Shown here: one piece after another, positions 45,331 through 54,929 of the stretch
Position numbering within the stretch: position 1 is the stretch's first letter
Layout: each line of letters starts with the position of its first letter
Translations under genes and position numbers: made by a program
Origin: Campylobacter concisus UNSWCS
GTDB lineage: Bacteria; Campylobacterota; Campylobacteria; Campylobacterales; Campylobacteraceae
Direction: 5' to 3'
DNA length: 64,000 bases
NCBI RefSeq assembly: GCF_000466685.1
Contig: NZ_ANNG01000003.1
Span: 1-64,000 of the forward strand
The notes under the pieces: model-generated
Database searches by the model: none
Told to the model about the DNA's origin: nothing
Seen by the model: only the letters and a program-made list of their open reading frames with translations

Positions 45331-47499
45331 TTATCTCCTTAGTTTTATTGTTATTTCACTTTGATTTGAGTTTTGATCAAGGCATTTTAAAGTGTGCTCG
45401 CCAAGAGTTAGATCTAGCCTTTTTTCGCTCGCGTTTTCTATCTTAGAAAAGTTCAAATCATCCACTTTCAGGTAAATTTCATCACCTAAAAACGCGTAGC
45501 ATTTTAGCATAATTTGTGTTACATTTTCATCTGTCACAATCTCTTCGCCGTCATACGGATAGGCAAAGACTGGCTTTTTATCTTTAAAAACTTCAGCACA
45601 AGGGCTATTTTTGACCTCGTCTTTGTCTAAAAAGCCATTTTTTATCAAAAACTCAAGCTCCTCGCCTCTTAAACTCTCGCACTTATCTTGCAGTTTAACT
45701 CCAACTATCCTATCATCAAGCGCCGTTTTTTTGCACGTCTCATAACTAAAAGCATCAAGGCAGGTTGGCACTTTTTCGATGCCCTCTGGCTCGCTCATAA
45801 ACTCTAAATTTTGCCTTTGCGCTGTGATCTTAAACATGTCAAAAACGATTTTTGAAACGTCATTTAGCCCAGTTAGTTTGTCAGTTTTTTCGGCGTTAAA
45901 GTTGCCCACCCAGACGGCTATTGTGTAGTCTTCATCAACTCCTATGGCGTAAAGATCGCGTGAGTTTGCACTTGTGCCTGTTTTAAAGGCGATCTTTGGC
46001 GTGTTTTGCGCGTATTGCCAAGCATTTTTTAGATACGACCTTGAGGCCTCGCTCATCATTTTGGCGGTTAGATATGCGCTTTGAGGCGAGATGAGGGTTA
46101 TATTTTTATCTTCATTTTTGTAGTTTTTGCCAGCAAACTCAAGTGGCCTATAAACCCCGCCATTTGCGTATATCGTATAAAGATGCGCAAGATCAAGCAG
46201 GCTCATCTCAGCACTGCCTAAAACTATCGAAGAGCCGTAAAACTCCTTGTTTTCATCAACTAAATTTACCTTTTCAAGCAGCTCATAAAGTGAGTTGTCT
46301 TTTAGCTTTAAGTCTAAATTTATAACTGGGATATTGAGGCTAAAATTTAGAGCGTCCTTTGCGCTTACAAGCCCTAAAAAGTCATTACTAAAGTTCTTTG
46401 GCACATATTCATTCAGATAAATTTGTGTATCGATTAGCTGTGAGCTTGGCGTGATAAGCCCACTATCAAGCGCAAGCGAGTAGATAAAAGGCTTTAGCGT
46501 GCTGCCGGTGTTTCGCTTCATATTTAGGGCTGAGTTTTTGCCATCACGTGCGCGCTCATCGTGTGAGCCGATAAAGGCAACAACGCTCATTTTTTTGTTG
46601 TCGATGACCACGGCAGCGGCGTTGTTTGCGTTTTTAGCCTTTAGTGAAAACATCGCATCTTTTAAAATTTTAAGCATATCTTTTTGCAAATTTAGATCCA
46701 AACTCGCCTTTGAAATTTGGTTTTTAAAAGCGACATTTGCGTAGTCGCTAGCATTTACGACGGCTCTTATCCTTACATTTTTAAATGGCTCAGCTTGAGC
46801 TCTTTTAAATGCGCTAAGATCGATTAAATTTGCCTTATAAAGCATCTTTATGACCCTGTTTTTTAGGGCATTTATGTTTGAAACTCTATCAAGTCTATTT
46901 TTATTTGGATTTTTGGGTATTGTGCTTAAAAGTGCGGCCTGAGCGTAGCTAAGCTCATTTAGCTCCTTGCCAAAGTAAAAGAAGCTTGCCGCCTTTGCAC
47001 CCTCGATATTGCCGCCATAAGGGGCTAAATTTAGGTATAAATTTAAAATTTCATCCTTGCTAAAGTGAAGTTCAAGCTGAAATGCTCTAAAAATTTCTCT
47101 TATCTTATTTTTATAGCTCCTATCACTTGGCTCAAGCATTCTTGCAACTTGCATCGTGATAGTGCTAGCTCCTATGCGGTTGTCGCTTTTTATGTTGTGA
47201 AAAAATGCTCTAAAAATGGAGGCAAAATTTACGCCAAAATGGTAGTAAAAGTATCTATCCTCAAAGAGCACGACGCATTGTTTTAGCGAGTTTGGGAAGC
47301 TTTGCTCGTGAAATCTCCAAATTCCGTCGCTACTAAGCTTCATATTTATGATCTCGCCATTTTTATCAAGCAAAATTTTGGCTTCGTCTTTTTTGAGCGC
47401 ATCTAAATTTAGTGGATAAATTTGATCCAGTATCAAAAAAATAGCAACCATTAGAGCCGAAAATAGGGCAAGAAATTTTAGAAATTTAAACTTTTTCAT
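45331..47499 (-). CDS. pbpC: Penicillin-binding protein 1C
   Basis: A 722-residue bifunctional class A PBP. A membrane anchor at about 8-26 is followed by the GT51 transglycosylase (FEDRYFYYHFGVN with catalytic Glu, GASTITMQVARML) and the transpeptidase with Ser-x-x-Lys STLK (GSTLKPFIYSLA), SLN (FSLNIPV) and KTG (AFKTGTSANSRDLYA). The end of the protein (about 640-722) is the beta BiPBP domain typical of PBP1C. No Shine-Dalgarno sequence is seen; a TATAAT box ends 7 bases before the ATG. Paired with the downstream A2M gene. Confidence 0.95.
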   Translation of the reverse strand: MKKFKFLKFLALFSALMVAIFLILDQIYPLNLDALKKDEAKILLDKNGEIINMKLSSDGIWRFHEQSFPNSLKQCVVLFEDRYFYYHFGVNFASIFRAFFHNIKSDNRIGASTITMQVARMLEPSDRSYKNKIREIFRAFQLELHFSKDEILNLYLNLAPYGGNIEGAKAASFFYFGKELNELSYAQAALLSTIPKNPNKNRLDRVSNINALKNRVIKMLYKANLIDLSAFKRAQAEPFKNVRIRAVVNASDYANVAFKNQISKASLDLNLQKDMLKILKDAMFSLKAKNANNAAAVVIDNKKMSVVAFIGSHDERARDGKNSALNMKRNTGSTLKPFIYSLALDSGLITPSSQLIDTQIYLNEYVPKNFSNDFLGLVSAKDALNFSLNIPVINLDLKLKDNSLYELLEKVNLVDENKEFYGSSIVLGSAEMSLLDLAHLYTIYANGGVYRPLEFAGKNYKNEDKNITLISPQSAYLTAKMMSEASRSYLKNAWQYAQNTPKIAFKTGTSANSRDLYAIGVDEDYTIAVWVGNFNAEKTDKLTGLNDVSKIVFDMFKITAQRQNLEFMSEPEGIEKVPTCLDAFSYETCKKTALDDRIVGVKLQDKCESLRGEELEFLIKNGFLDKDEVKNSPCAEVFKDKKPVFAYPYDGEEIVTDENVTQIMLKCYAFLGDEIYLKVDDLNFSKIENASEKRLDLTLGEHTLKCLDQNSNQSEITIKLRR

Positions 47500-47506
47500 T
47501 CGCGTG

Positions 47507-47538
47507 ATTATAGCTGTTAAAGTTTAAGTAGCTATAAT
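47507..47538. promoter_or_regulatory. Divergent promoters forming an inverted repeat
   Basis: ATTATAGCT (47507-47515) and AGCTATAAT (47530-47538) are perfect complements. The plus-strand TATAAT (47533-47538) is placed for the helicase gene at 47565. The minus-strand TATAAT (47512-47507) lies 7 bases before the pbpC ATG. So both genes seem to use -10 boxes in one symmetrical element, which could also be an operator. Confidence 0.55.
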
Positions 47539-47564
47539 TAGGCCTTTTTAAAAAAGAGGAAGAC

Positions 47565-49598
47565 ATGCCCTTATCTAGGTTAAACAAAGAACAATACACC
47601 GCTGCAACTGCGCCATTTGGACACAATCTCATCATCGCTTCAGCTGGCACTGGCAAGACTAGCACGATTGTCGCTCGCATCGCTCATCTACTAAATTTAG
47701 GCATTTCGCCAGAGAAAATTTTGCTTCTAACTTTCACCAACAAAGCAGCCAGCGAGATGATAGAGCGCTTAAATAGGTATTTTGACAAGCAAATCACCTC
47801 CAAAATCACCGCAGGCACCTTTCACTCGGTATCATTTTCGCTTTTAAAAAGCCTTGATAAAGGCGTCACGCTAAAGCAGCCAAGCGAGCTAAAGACGCTT
47901 TTAAAAAGTCTTGTTGAGAGGCGTAAATTTTACCATTTAAGCGACGTCAAGCCTTACGGCGGGGCCTATCTATACGATCTTTACTCGCTATTTCAAAACA
48001 GCGAGCAAGGCACAACTTTTGGCAAATGGATAAGCGATAAGAGCGAAGAGCAGGGCGTTTATGCTGAAATTTATGAAGATGTTTTAGAGGAGTTTGAGGC
48101 TGAAAAGGCTAAATTTGCCTACGCTGACTTTAACGACCTTCTCATAAAAATGCGCGACGAGCTAAAAAAGGGAGCAAATTTAGCTTATGATGAAATTTTG
48201 ATCGACGAGTATCAAGATACAAACACCCTTCAAGGCAGCCTAATAGACGCATTTAGGACAAAGAGCCTCTTTTGCGTGGGCGATTTTGACCAGAGCATCT
48301 ACGCATTTAACGGCGCAAATATCGAGATCATTGGCTCATTTAAAGATCGCTTTCCAAACGCAAACATCTACGCTTTAAATGTAAATTACCGCTCAAGCTC
48401 AAGTATACTTGCCCTTGCAAACAAGGTCATAAACAACAACCCAAGGCTTTATGAAAAGCACCTCACAGTTAGTCGTGAGGGAAATTTCAAGCCTCCAAGG
48501 CTGCTTGTCTATAACGAGCTTTTTGATCAGTATCAAAACATCGCTGATATCATCTCGCTCTCGCCATTTAATAGAGAAAATATCGCCATAATTTTTAGAA
48601 ATAACTCATCAGCGGACGGCATCGAGGTCGCGTTAAAAGAGCGAGGTATCGGCTCAAAGCGAAAGGGCGGGGTGAGCTTCTTTGAGAGCCGCGAGATCAA
48701 GGCGCTCATCGACATCATGGGAATTTATGTCAATCCAAAAGATATAATGGCATTTATCCACATCTGCGAATACGCAAAAGGCGTTGGCAGCGCAGTTAGC
48801 AAAGAAATTTTTGACGCACTGCTTAAGCTTGGACATGGAAATTTGATAAAAGGGATAGTTGAGCCAGATGAGAGCGTAAATATCTCATCAAACAAAAGGC
48901 GAAACTACCAGCTAGGACTTTTTGACGACCTTGATGAATTTGCCGAAGTTTCAAGGTTTTCTAAGCTTGGCTTTAGCGATAAATTTCTAGGCCACCCTGT
49001 GCTAAAACTACAAAAGCTAAGTGAGAGTGGGGCGCAGTTTTTATATGAAATTTACAACTTTTTACGAGGCATGAGAAATATCTCAAAGCCAGCTACGATG
49101 ATAAATGAGATAAAAACTAGCAAAATTTACTCACTAATCGTCGAAAACATCAGCACAAAAAGAGCAACACTAAAAAATGGCAACGTTGATCTTGCCCTAA
49201 AAGAAGAGGTCAAAGAGCGCATAATGGCAAAGAGCGTGGTGCTAAGCGAGCTAGCTAAAAAATATCAAGATATCAGTAAATTTTATAACTTCTTAGCCCT
49301 TGGAAGCAACGAGATGAGCGAAGGGCAGGGCGTTAGCCTGCTTAGCGTGCATGCGAGCAAGGGGCTTGAATTTGACCAAGTTTTCATCGTCGATCTCGCG
49401 CAAAATCGCTTTCCAAATTTAAAGCTAATGAGCATGGGCGGCAGCCTAGAAGAAGAGAGGCGGCTCTTTTATGTGGCAGTTACTAGAGCAAAAGACGAGC
49501 TTTATCTTAGCTATGCAAAATACGACAAGATAAAGAAGGTGACCTACCAACCAAGTAGGTTTTTGATAGAGGCTGGCATGGCAAAAGAGGAAGCTTAG
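47565..49598 (+). CDS. ATP-dependent DNA helicase, UvrD/Rep family
   Basis: A 677-residue superfamily 1A helicase. Motif I ASAGTGKTSTIVARI, motif Ia LTFTNKAASEM, motif II DEILIDEYQDTN, motif III VGDFDQSIYAFNGA, motif IV NYRSSSSIL, motif V LSVHASKGLEFDQVFIV and motif VI ERRLFYVAVTRAKDELYLSY are all present in order. It translocates 3' to 5' on single-stranded DNA. UvrD, Rep and PcrA roles are not separable here. AGAGGAAG precedes the ATG. In C. jejuni the related gene is also near valS. Confidence 0.93.
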   Translation: MPLSRLNKEQYTAATAPFGHNLIIASAGTGKTSTIVARIAHLLNLGISPEKILLLTFTNKAASEMIERLNRYFDKQITSKITAGTFHSVSFSLLKSLDKGVTLKQPSELKTLLKSLVERRKFYHLSDVKPYGGAYLYDLYSLFQNSEQGTTFGKWISDKSEEQGVYAEIYEDVLEEFEAEKAKFAYADFNDLLIKMRDELKKGANLAYDEILIDEYQDTNTLQGSLIDAFRTKSLFCVGDFDQSIYAFNGANIEIIGSFKDRFPNANIYALNVNYRSSSSILALANKVINNNPRLYEKHLTVSREGNFKPPRLLVYNELFDQYQNIADIISLSPFNRENIAIIFRNNSSADGIEVALKERGIGSKRKGGVSFFESREIKALIDIMGIYVNPKDIMAFIHICEYAKGVGSAVSKEIFDALLKLGHGNLIKGIVEPDESVNISSNKRRNYQLGLFDDLDEFAEVSRFSKLGFSDKFLGHPVLKLQKLSESGAQFLYEIYNFLRGMRNISKPATMINEIKTSKIYSLIVENISTKRATLKNGNVDLALKEEVKERIMAKSVVLSELAKKYQDISKFYNFLALGSNEMSEGQGVSLLSVHASKGLEFDQVFIVDLAQNRFPNLKLMSMGGSLEEERRLFYVAVTRAKDELYLSYAKYDKIKKVTYQPSRFLIEAGMAKEEA

Positions 49599-49651
49599 AG
49601 AGTATTTACTCTTGTAGAGTAGAATTTACCAATTTTTTACAAAGAGAAGCG

Positions 49652-50848
49652 ATGAAAAAAACTAAAATTTTAATAATCCTGCTTATTTTAGGCGTTGGCG
49701 GATACTTCGTCTATGATAAATTTTTCAAGGTAAAAGAAGAAGAGGTGGAGTTTATCACCAAAAAGGCAAAGAAGGGCTCATTTAGCAAAAAGGTCGATGC
49801 GACTGGAGAAATTTTCGCCACCGAGCTAATCGACGTTGGCGCACAGGTTAGCGGTCAGATAAAAAAGCTATATGTTAAGCTTGGGGATCAGGTAAAAAAA
49901 GGCGATATGATCGCAAGTATCGATAGCTCGACCCAGCAAAATAGCATTGATAATAAAGAAGCCCAGCTTGCCATCTACAAAGCCCAGCTAGAAAGCGCAA
50001 AAGTGGCTCTAAATATCGCTAAAACGCAGCTTGATAGAGAAAATGCACTATTTGCCAAAAACGCCACTTCAAAGCAAGAATTTGAAAGCGCAAAAAACAC
50101 ATATAGTGCAAATAGCGCAAAGATAAAAGAGCTTGAAGCGCAGATCAAGCAGACAAATATCGAGCTAAGCACCGCTAAGATAAATTTAGGCTACACAAAG
50201 ATCATCGCGCCAAGAGACGGCACTGTTGTAAGCGTGCAGGTCGAGGAGGGTCAGACTGTAAATGCCAACCAAACTACACCAACTATCGTAAATATCGCCG
50301 ATCTTAGCCATGTAAAGATGAAGATGCAAATAGCAGAGGGCGACATCACAAAGATCAAAGTCGGCACGCCAGTTGAGTACTCGATCCTCTCTGAGCCAAC
50401 GAAGAAATTTCAAACGACTGTTAGCTCGATCGACCCGGGGCTTACCACACTAAGTGATGGCAGCTACGGCTCAAGTAGCAGCAGTAAGTCTTCATATTCA
50501 AGTAGCTCTAGCAGCAGCTCGGCGGTTTATTACTACGCGCAAAGCATCGTTGATAATAAAGATGGAATTTTAAGAATAGGCATGACCACACAAAACGAGC
50601 TTTTAATAGCAAACGTCGAGGACGCCATCATCGTGCCAAGCATCGGCATCAAAAAAGATGAAAACGGCACTTTTGTCTATGTGCTAAAAGATGGCAAGCC
50701 GGTAAAAACAGCGGTCAAAACCGGCATAAAAGACAACCTTGATACGCAGATTATTAGCGGTATAAACGAGGGTGATGAGATCATCACATCTCAAGGCTCA
50801 TCAAGCGAGATCGCTAAGATGATCGCAAAAGAACATAAGAAGTTTTAA
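49652..50848 (+). CDS. macA: Macrolide-export periplasmic adaptor MacA
   Basis: A 398-residue membrane fusion protein linking the MacB transporter to an outer-membrane channel. An N-terminal helix (ILIILLILGVGGYFVYDKFF) anchors it; the lipoyl half-motifs, the alpha hairpin (about 100-190, KAQLESAKVALNIAKTQLD) and beta-barrel domains follow. An unusual Ser-rich insertion is at about 268-292 (SYGSSSSSKSSYSSSSSSSS) in the barrel region. AGAGAAG precedes the ATG. macB follows without a gap. Confidence 0.94.
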   Translation: MKKTKILIILLILGVGGYFVYDKFFKVKEEEVEFITKKAKKGSFSKKVDATGEIFATELIDVGAQVSGQIKKLYVKLGDQVKKGDMIASIDSSTQQNSIDNKEAQLAIYKAQLESAKVALNIAKTQLDRENALFAKNATSKQEFESAKNTYSANSAKIKELEAQIKQTNIELSTAKINLGYTKIIAPRDGTVVSVQVEEGQTVNANQTTPTIVNIADLSHVKMKMQIAEGDITKIKVGTPVEYSILSEPTKKFQTTVSSIDPGLTTLSDGSYGSSSSSKSSYSSSSSSSSAVYYYAQSIVDNKDGILRIGMTTQNELLIANVEDAIIVPSIGIKKDENGTFVYVLKDGKPVKTAVKTGIKDNLDTQIISGINEGDEIITSQGSSSEIAKMIAKEHKKF

Positions 50849-52777
50849 GTGATAAGCCTAAAAAACATCACCAAAAGCTTTAAGCTAGGTGACAATGAGA
50901 TAGAGATCTTGCATGGCATAAATTTAGAGATAAAAAAGGGCGAGTTTATAGCCATCATCGGTCAGTCTGGCTCTGGTAAATCAACCCTGATGAACATCCT
51001 TGGCTGCTTAGATAGCCCAAGTGGTGGGCAGTATCTGCTGGACAGCAAAGATATATCAAAATTTGATAATGACGCCCTTGCTAAGCTTAGAAGGGATAAA
51101 TTTGGCTTTATCTTTCAAAGATATAACCTGCTTAGCACGATGAATGCCCTTGAAAACGTAGCGCTGCCTAGCATCTACGCAGGGGCAAACAAGAGCGAGC
51201 GAGAGAAAAGAGCTAATGAGCTTCTTGGCTCACTTGGACTTAGCGAAAAAGCGAAAAATTTACCAAATAAACTTTCAGGCGGACAACAGCAAAGGGTCTC
51301 CATAGCAAGGGCGCTGATGAACGGTGGCGAGATCATTTTAGCAGACGAGCCAACTGGCGCGCTTGATAGCAAAAGCGGACTAAGGGTGATGGAAATTTTA
51401 GTTGATCTTTATAAAAAAGGCCACACCATCATCATCGTCACGCACGACCCAAAGATCGCAGAGTATGCGAGTAGGGTGATCGAGATAAAAGATGGCAACA
51501 TCGTAAGTGATAATGTAAAAAATAGTGAAATTTTTGAGGCCAGCAAGCAAACCCAGCCAGAAAAAAGCAAATTTACTTATTATAAAGACCAGCTAATAGA
51601 GAGCTTTAAAATGTCGGTAAATGCGATGCTAGCGCACAAACTAAGATCGCTTTTAACGATGCTTGGCATTATTATAGGTATCACCGCGGTTATTAGCGTC
51701 GTAGCCCTTGGCAAAGGCTCGCAGGAGCAAATTTTAGCTGGTATCAGAAAGATCGGCACAAACACGATCGACATCATGCCAGGTAAAGGCTTTGGCGATA
51801 TGCTCTCAGGCAAGGTAAAAACGCTCTCCATTAGCGACGCAAACATGCTTGCCAAGCAGTCCTTTCTAGACTCAGTCACGCCAAATACAAGCACTTCAGG
51901 CGTGCTAACCTATGAAAATATCTCGCTAAGTGCGAGCTTAAAAGGTGGCGGGGTAGGGAGCTTTGACGTAAATGGGCTAAAGCTAGAAGAGGGCAGAATT
52001 TACGATGATGACGAGGTTTTAAACTCAGCTTCAGTCGCACTAATCGATCAAAACACCAAAAATAGCATCTTTAAAAATGATGATCCTATCGGCAAGATCA
52101 TACTTTTTAACAAAATGCCACTTCGCATCATAGGCGTTTTGCAAAAGGATGATTTTAAGATGGGCGACTCAAGCACGCTTAAAATTTACGCTCCATACAC
52201 GACCGTGCTAAACAAGGTCACTGGAGATAAATTTATAAGCTCGGTCACTGCCAAAGTAAATGAAGGTGTCAATGCGCAAATCGCCGAAAAAACACTAACC
52301 GAGCTTTTAGAGATCAAGCGCGGCAAAAAAGACTTTTTTACAAGAAACTCAGACAGCATCAAGCAAACGATCGAAGAGACCATCTCGACCATGCGCCTTC
52401 TCATCTCAAGCATCGCCGTCGTCTCGCTCGTAGTTGGTGGCATAGGCGTCATGAACATCATGCTAGTCTCAGTTACCGAGCGCACCAAAGAGATAGGCAT
52501 AAAAATGGCGATCGGAGCCAGACAGAGCAACATTTTGCAGCAGTTTTTGATAGAGGCCGTGCTACTTTGCCTTATCGGCGGAGCCATCGGCATCGTCCTA
52601 TCCTACGCTATCGGCTACATCTTTAACAACTTCTTAAACGGCTTTAGCATGATCTTTTCAAACGGCTCGATCGTGCTTGCACTTGTCACGTCGATGGCTA
52701 TTGGCATCATCTTTGGCTACATGCCAGCTAAAAACGCCTCAAAACTAAATCCAATAGATGCGCTTTCAAGGGAGTAA
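50849..52777 (+). CDS. macB: MacB-type ABC exporter
   Basis: A 642-residue type VII ABC transporter, half-dimer. The N-terminal ATPase has Walker A IGQSGSGKSTLMNILG, signature LSGGQQQRVSIARALM and Walker B EIILADEPTGALDS; four membrane helices flank a large periplasmic domain (about 300-520), with MGVMNIMLVSVTERTKEIGI-like FtsX motif (here GVMNIMLVSVTERTKEIG) near 540. GTG start directly after the macA stop. MacAB-OMP systems use ATP to drive export of macrolides, enterotoxins, siderophores or heme through mechanotransmission; substrate unknown here. Confidence 0.95.
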   Translation: MISLKNITKSFKLGDNEIEILHGINLEIKKGEFIAIIGQSGSGKSTLMNILGCLDSPSGGQYLLDSKDISKFDNDALAKLRRDKFGFIFQRYNLLSTMNALENVALPSIYAGANKSEREKRANELLGSLGLSEKAKNLPNKLSGGQQQRVSIARALMNGGEIILADEPTGALDSKSGLRVMEILVDLYKKGHTIIIVTHDPKIAEYASRVIEIKDGNIVSDNVKNSEIFEASKQTQPEKSKFTYYKDQLIESFKMSVNAMLAHKLRSLLTMLGIIIGITAVISVVALGKGSQEQILAGIRKIGTNTIDIMPGKGFGDMLSGKVKTLSISDANMLAKQSFLDSVTPNTSTSGVLTYENISLSASLKGGGVGSFDVNGLKLEEGRIYDDDEVLNSASVALIDQNTKNSIFKNDDPIGKIILFNKMPLRIIGVLQKDDFKMGDSSTLKIYAPYTTVLNKVTGDKFISSVTAKVNEGVNAQIAEKTLTELLEIKRGKKDFFTRNSDSIKQTIEETISTMRLLISSIAVVSLVVGGIGVMNIMLVSVTERTKEIGIKMAIGARQSNILQQFLIEAVLLCLIGGAIGIVLSYAIGYIFNNFLNGFSMIFSNGSIVLALVTSMAIGIIFGYMPAKNASKLNPIDALSRE

Positions 52778-52778
52778 T

Positions 52779-54125
52779 ATGAAATTTATAAGCCTAGCTT
52801 TAGTGCTCATTTTAAGCGGCTGCGCTGTTAAAAATATAGATGAAAACTACAAACAAATTTTACTTGAAGATAACGCAAGCCGTGAGCTAAATTTAGACAC
52901 TTCTTGGTGGAAGCAGTATAAGCAAAGCTACCTTGATGAGCTTGTAGAACTTGCTCTTAAAAACAACACCGACCTTGCAAAAGCCGCGGTAAATGTAAAT
53001 AAAGCGCTCGCTCAAGCTGGCGTTTTGCAGGCAAATTTGATCCCTAGCTTTAACGCTGGTTTTGAGGCAACAAGTAGCAAAAACATAAAAGAGGGCGGCG
53101 CGGTCACTAGAAGTTTTGGCTCAAGCATAGGGCTTAGCTATGAGCTTGACCTTTGGCAAAAGCTAGCAAATAGCAAAGACGCGGCGATGTTTGAAGCGGA
53201 TGCTACTAAATTTGATCTGGAGGCTGGCAAACTAAGCGTGATAAACTCCGTGGCAGACGCTTATTTTCAAATTTTATATCTAAACGAGAGCATCAAAACT
53301 TATGAGCAAATTTTAGAAATTTATAACAAGCTAAATGAGATAGTTGGGCTTAAATTTAAGCTTGGCAAAGAGGAGGCGCTAAGCCTAAAACAGATAAACT
53401 CACAGCTTTTAAGCGCTCAAAATAAGATAGAAAGTGCCAAAAAAGAGCTTGTGAGTGCTAAAAAAACGCTTAGGATTTTACTAAATGAGAGGCCAGAATT
53501 TGAGCTTAAATTTGAAGGCCTCACGCTAAGTCCCGTTAAAAGAGTGGGCGTTGATCTAGATGTGCCAACAAGCGCCATAGCAAACCGCCCCGATCTAAGA
53601 GCGGCCATTTACCGCATAGAGGAGGGCATCTTAAACTACAAAGCGAGCCAAAAAGAGTTTTATCCAAGCATCACGCTAGGAGCCAGCCTCAAAAGCAGCA
53701 CCGACAAAAAAGAGGAAGCCTTTAGCCTTAAATTTCTAAATGGCAACATTGCTCTGAATTTACCATTTTTAAACTACCACAAGCTAAAGTCAAATTTAAA
53801 GGTTAGCGAGGCAAATTTTGAGCTTGCAAAGCTAAACTACATAAGCACTCTAAATAGCGCATTAAACGAGATAGACGCATTTTACAAAGGCTATTTGTCC
53901 GACGAAGCACTACTTGCAAACTACCAAGAGCAGATAAAAAACTACGAGGAAATTTCAAAAATTTACGAGCTAAAATACTCCTACGGCAAGGTCGAGCTAA
54001 AAGAGTTTTTAGAGGCTAAAAACAGCGAGCTAGAGGCCAAAATAGGGCTACTAAAAGCGAAATACACGCTTTTACAAGATGAGCTAAATGTCTATAAAGC
54101 CATGGCAGGCAAATTTAATAAATAA
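52779..54125 (+). CDS. Outer-membrane efflux lipoprotein, NodT family
   Basis: A 448-residue TolC-like channel lipoprotein of the RND/MacAB type. The signal peptide ends in a lipobox LSGC (residues 14-17), so it is acylated. Two OEP repeats follow with long helices (about 55-230 and 270-440). I start at ATG 52779, which follows GGAG, rather than the in-frame start inside macB. It completes the MacA-MacB tripartite exporter. A 22-base part of it (53005-53026) recurs, inverted, in the gap at 54960-54981. Confidence 0.93.
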   Translation: MKFISLALVLILSGCAVKNIDENYKQILLEDNASRELNLDTSWWKQYKQSYLDELVELALKNNTDLAKAAVNVNKALAQAGVLQANLIPSFNAGFEATSSKNIKEGGAVTRSFGSSIGLSYELDLWQKLANSKDAAMFEADATKFDLEAGKLSVINSVADAYFQILYLNESIKTYEQILEIYNKLNEIVGLKFKLGKEEALSLKQINSQLLSAQNKIESAKKELVSAKKTLRILLNERPEFELKFEGLTLSPVKRVGVDLDVPTSAIANRPDLRAAIYRIEEGILNYKASQKEFYPSITLGASLKSSTDKKEEAFSLKFLNGNIALNLPFLNYHKLKSNLKVSEANFELAKLNYISTLNSALNEIDAFYKGYLSDEALLANYQEQIKNYEEISKIYELKYSYGKVELKEFLEAKNSELEAKIGLLKAKYTLLQDELNVYKAMAGKFNK

Positions 54126-54142
54126 ATTTAATAGGTAAATTT

Positions 54143-54634
54143 ATGAGCTCAGCTTGGGACTACGAGGCAAACGCGTGTAGCAGTGATGGCAAATTTAGCG
54201 CCAAATTTGAAGGCTGTGAGGTCGCCATGGGCGCTCCAACCCTTGGCGAGCTAAGGCTTTTTATAAATAGTGAGCACTGTCTAAATTTAGAAAATGAGCT
54301 TTCAAACCACGTAAAAAGACTATTAAATTTGGATCAAAATTTAGCTAAATATGGCAGTGCCGATCAAATTTTGCTTAGCGAGAGAGCGACTGCTTGCTTT
54401 TTGTTTTCAGACGACTCTAAATTTCTAGCTTTTTCTGAATGGACGGCAGATAAAATGCAGATCGTAAAGGTAGTGCGCCTAGCCGATATGAGCATAAAAA
54501 CTGACAACAATCGCAAAAGAGTAGTGGAATTTCTCTCGTTTGATGATGGCGTACTTAAAATTTTAGACTCACCGATCTTTATGCCCAAAAACTACGCACT
54601 AGATATCCGCACACTTTTTAACGATAAAATTTAA
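54143..54634 (+). CDS. Unrecognised protein, 163 residues
   Basis: I do not recognise this protein. It has no signal peptide or membrane helix and reads like a small beta-rich cytosolic domain, possibly with two internally similar halves (FSAKFEGCEVAMGAPT... and FLFSDDSKFLAFSEWT). It contains four Cys (residues 12, 24, 46 and 86). It starts 17 bases after the NodT gene and probably rides on the macAB transcript. Possible immunity-like or beta-propeller-fragment folds cannot be decided by eye. Confidence 0.75.
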   Translation: MSSAWDYEANACSSDGKFSAKFEGCEVAMGAPTLGELRLFINSEHCLNLENELSNHVKRLLNLDQNLAKYGSADQILLSERATACFLFSDDSKFLAFSEWTADKMQIVKVVRLADMSIKTDNNRKRVVEFLSFDDGVLKILDSPIFMPKNYALDIRTLFNDKI

Positions 54635-54702
54635 TTCACGCACTTTAGCTTGAAAAATAGTTTTAATGCGTGTTTTCACAGCAAATTTAACTACTAGGTC
54701 TT

Positions 54703-54831
54703 AAATTTAGCACACAAGATCACTCGACTCTAAAAAGATAACCATTGGCACAAAAGACAAACATTGGTTTTATAGTTGCTTTTGATAGCAAATTTAACCC
54801 ATTGTTTCAAAATTTAACGCACAAGATCACT
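54703..54831 (+). repeat. Direct repeat AAATTTA(G/A)C(A/G)CACAAGATCACT
   Basis: Two copies, 54703-54724 and 54810-54831, agree at 20 of 22 positions. A third, weaker relative (AAATTTATCACGTATAAGAT) is at about 54889-54908. The copies are about 107 bases apart and could be remains of a duplicated segment. Confidence 0.6.
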
Positions 54832-54929
54832 ATTTGGCGTATAAAAACAGATATCACGCTTTTATTCTATTTTATTATGCTGCTCTTAAATTTATCACGT
54901 ATAAGATTGCTTTACTAGCTTTTAGAAAG

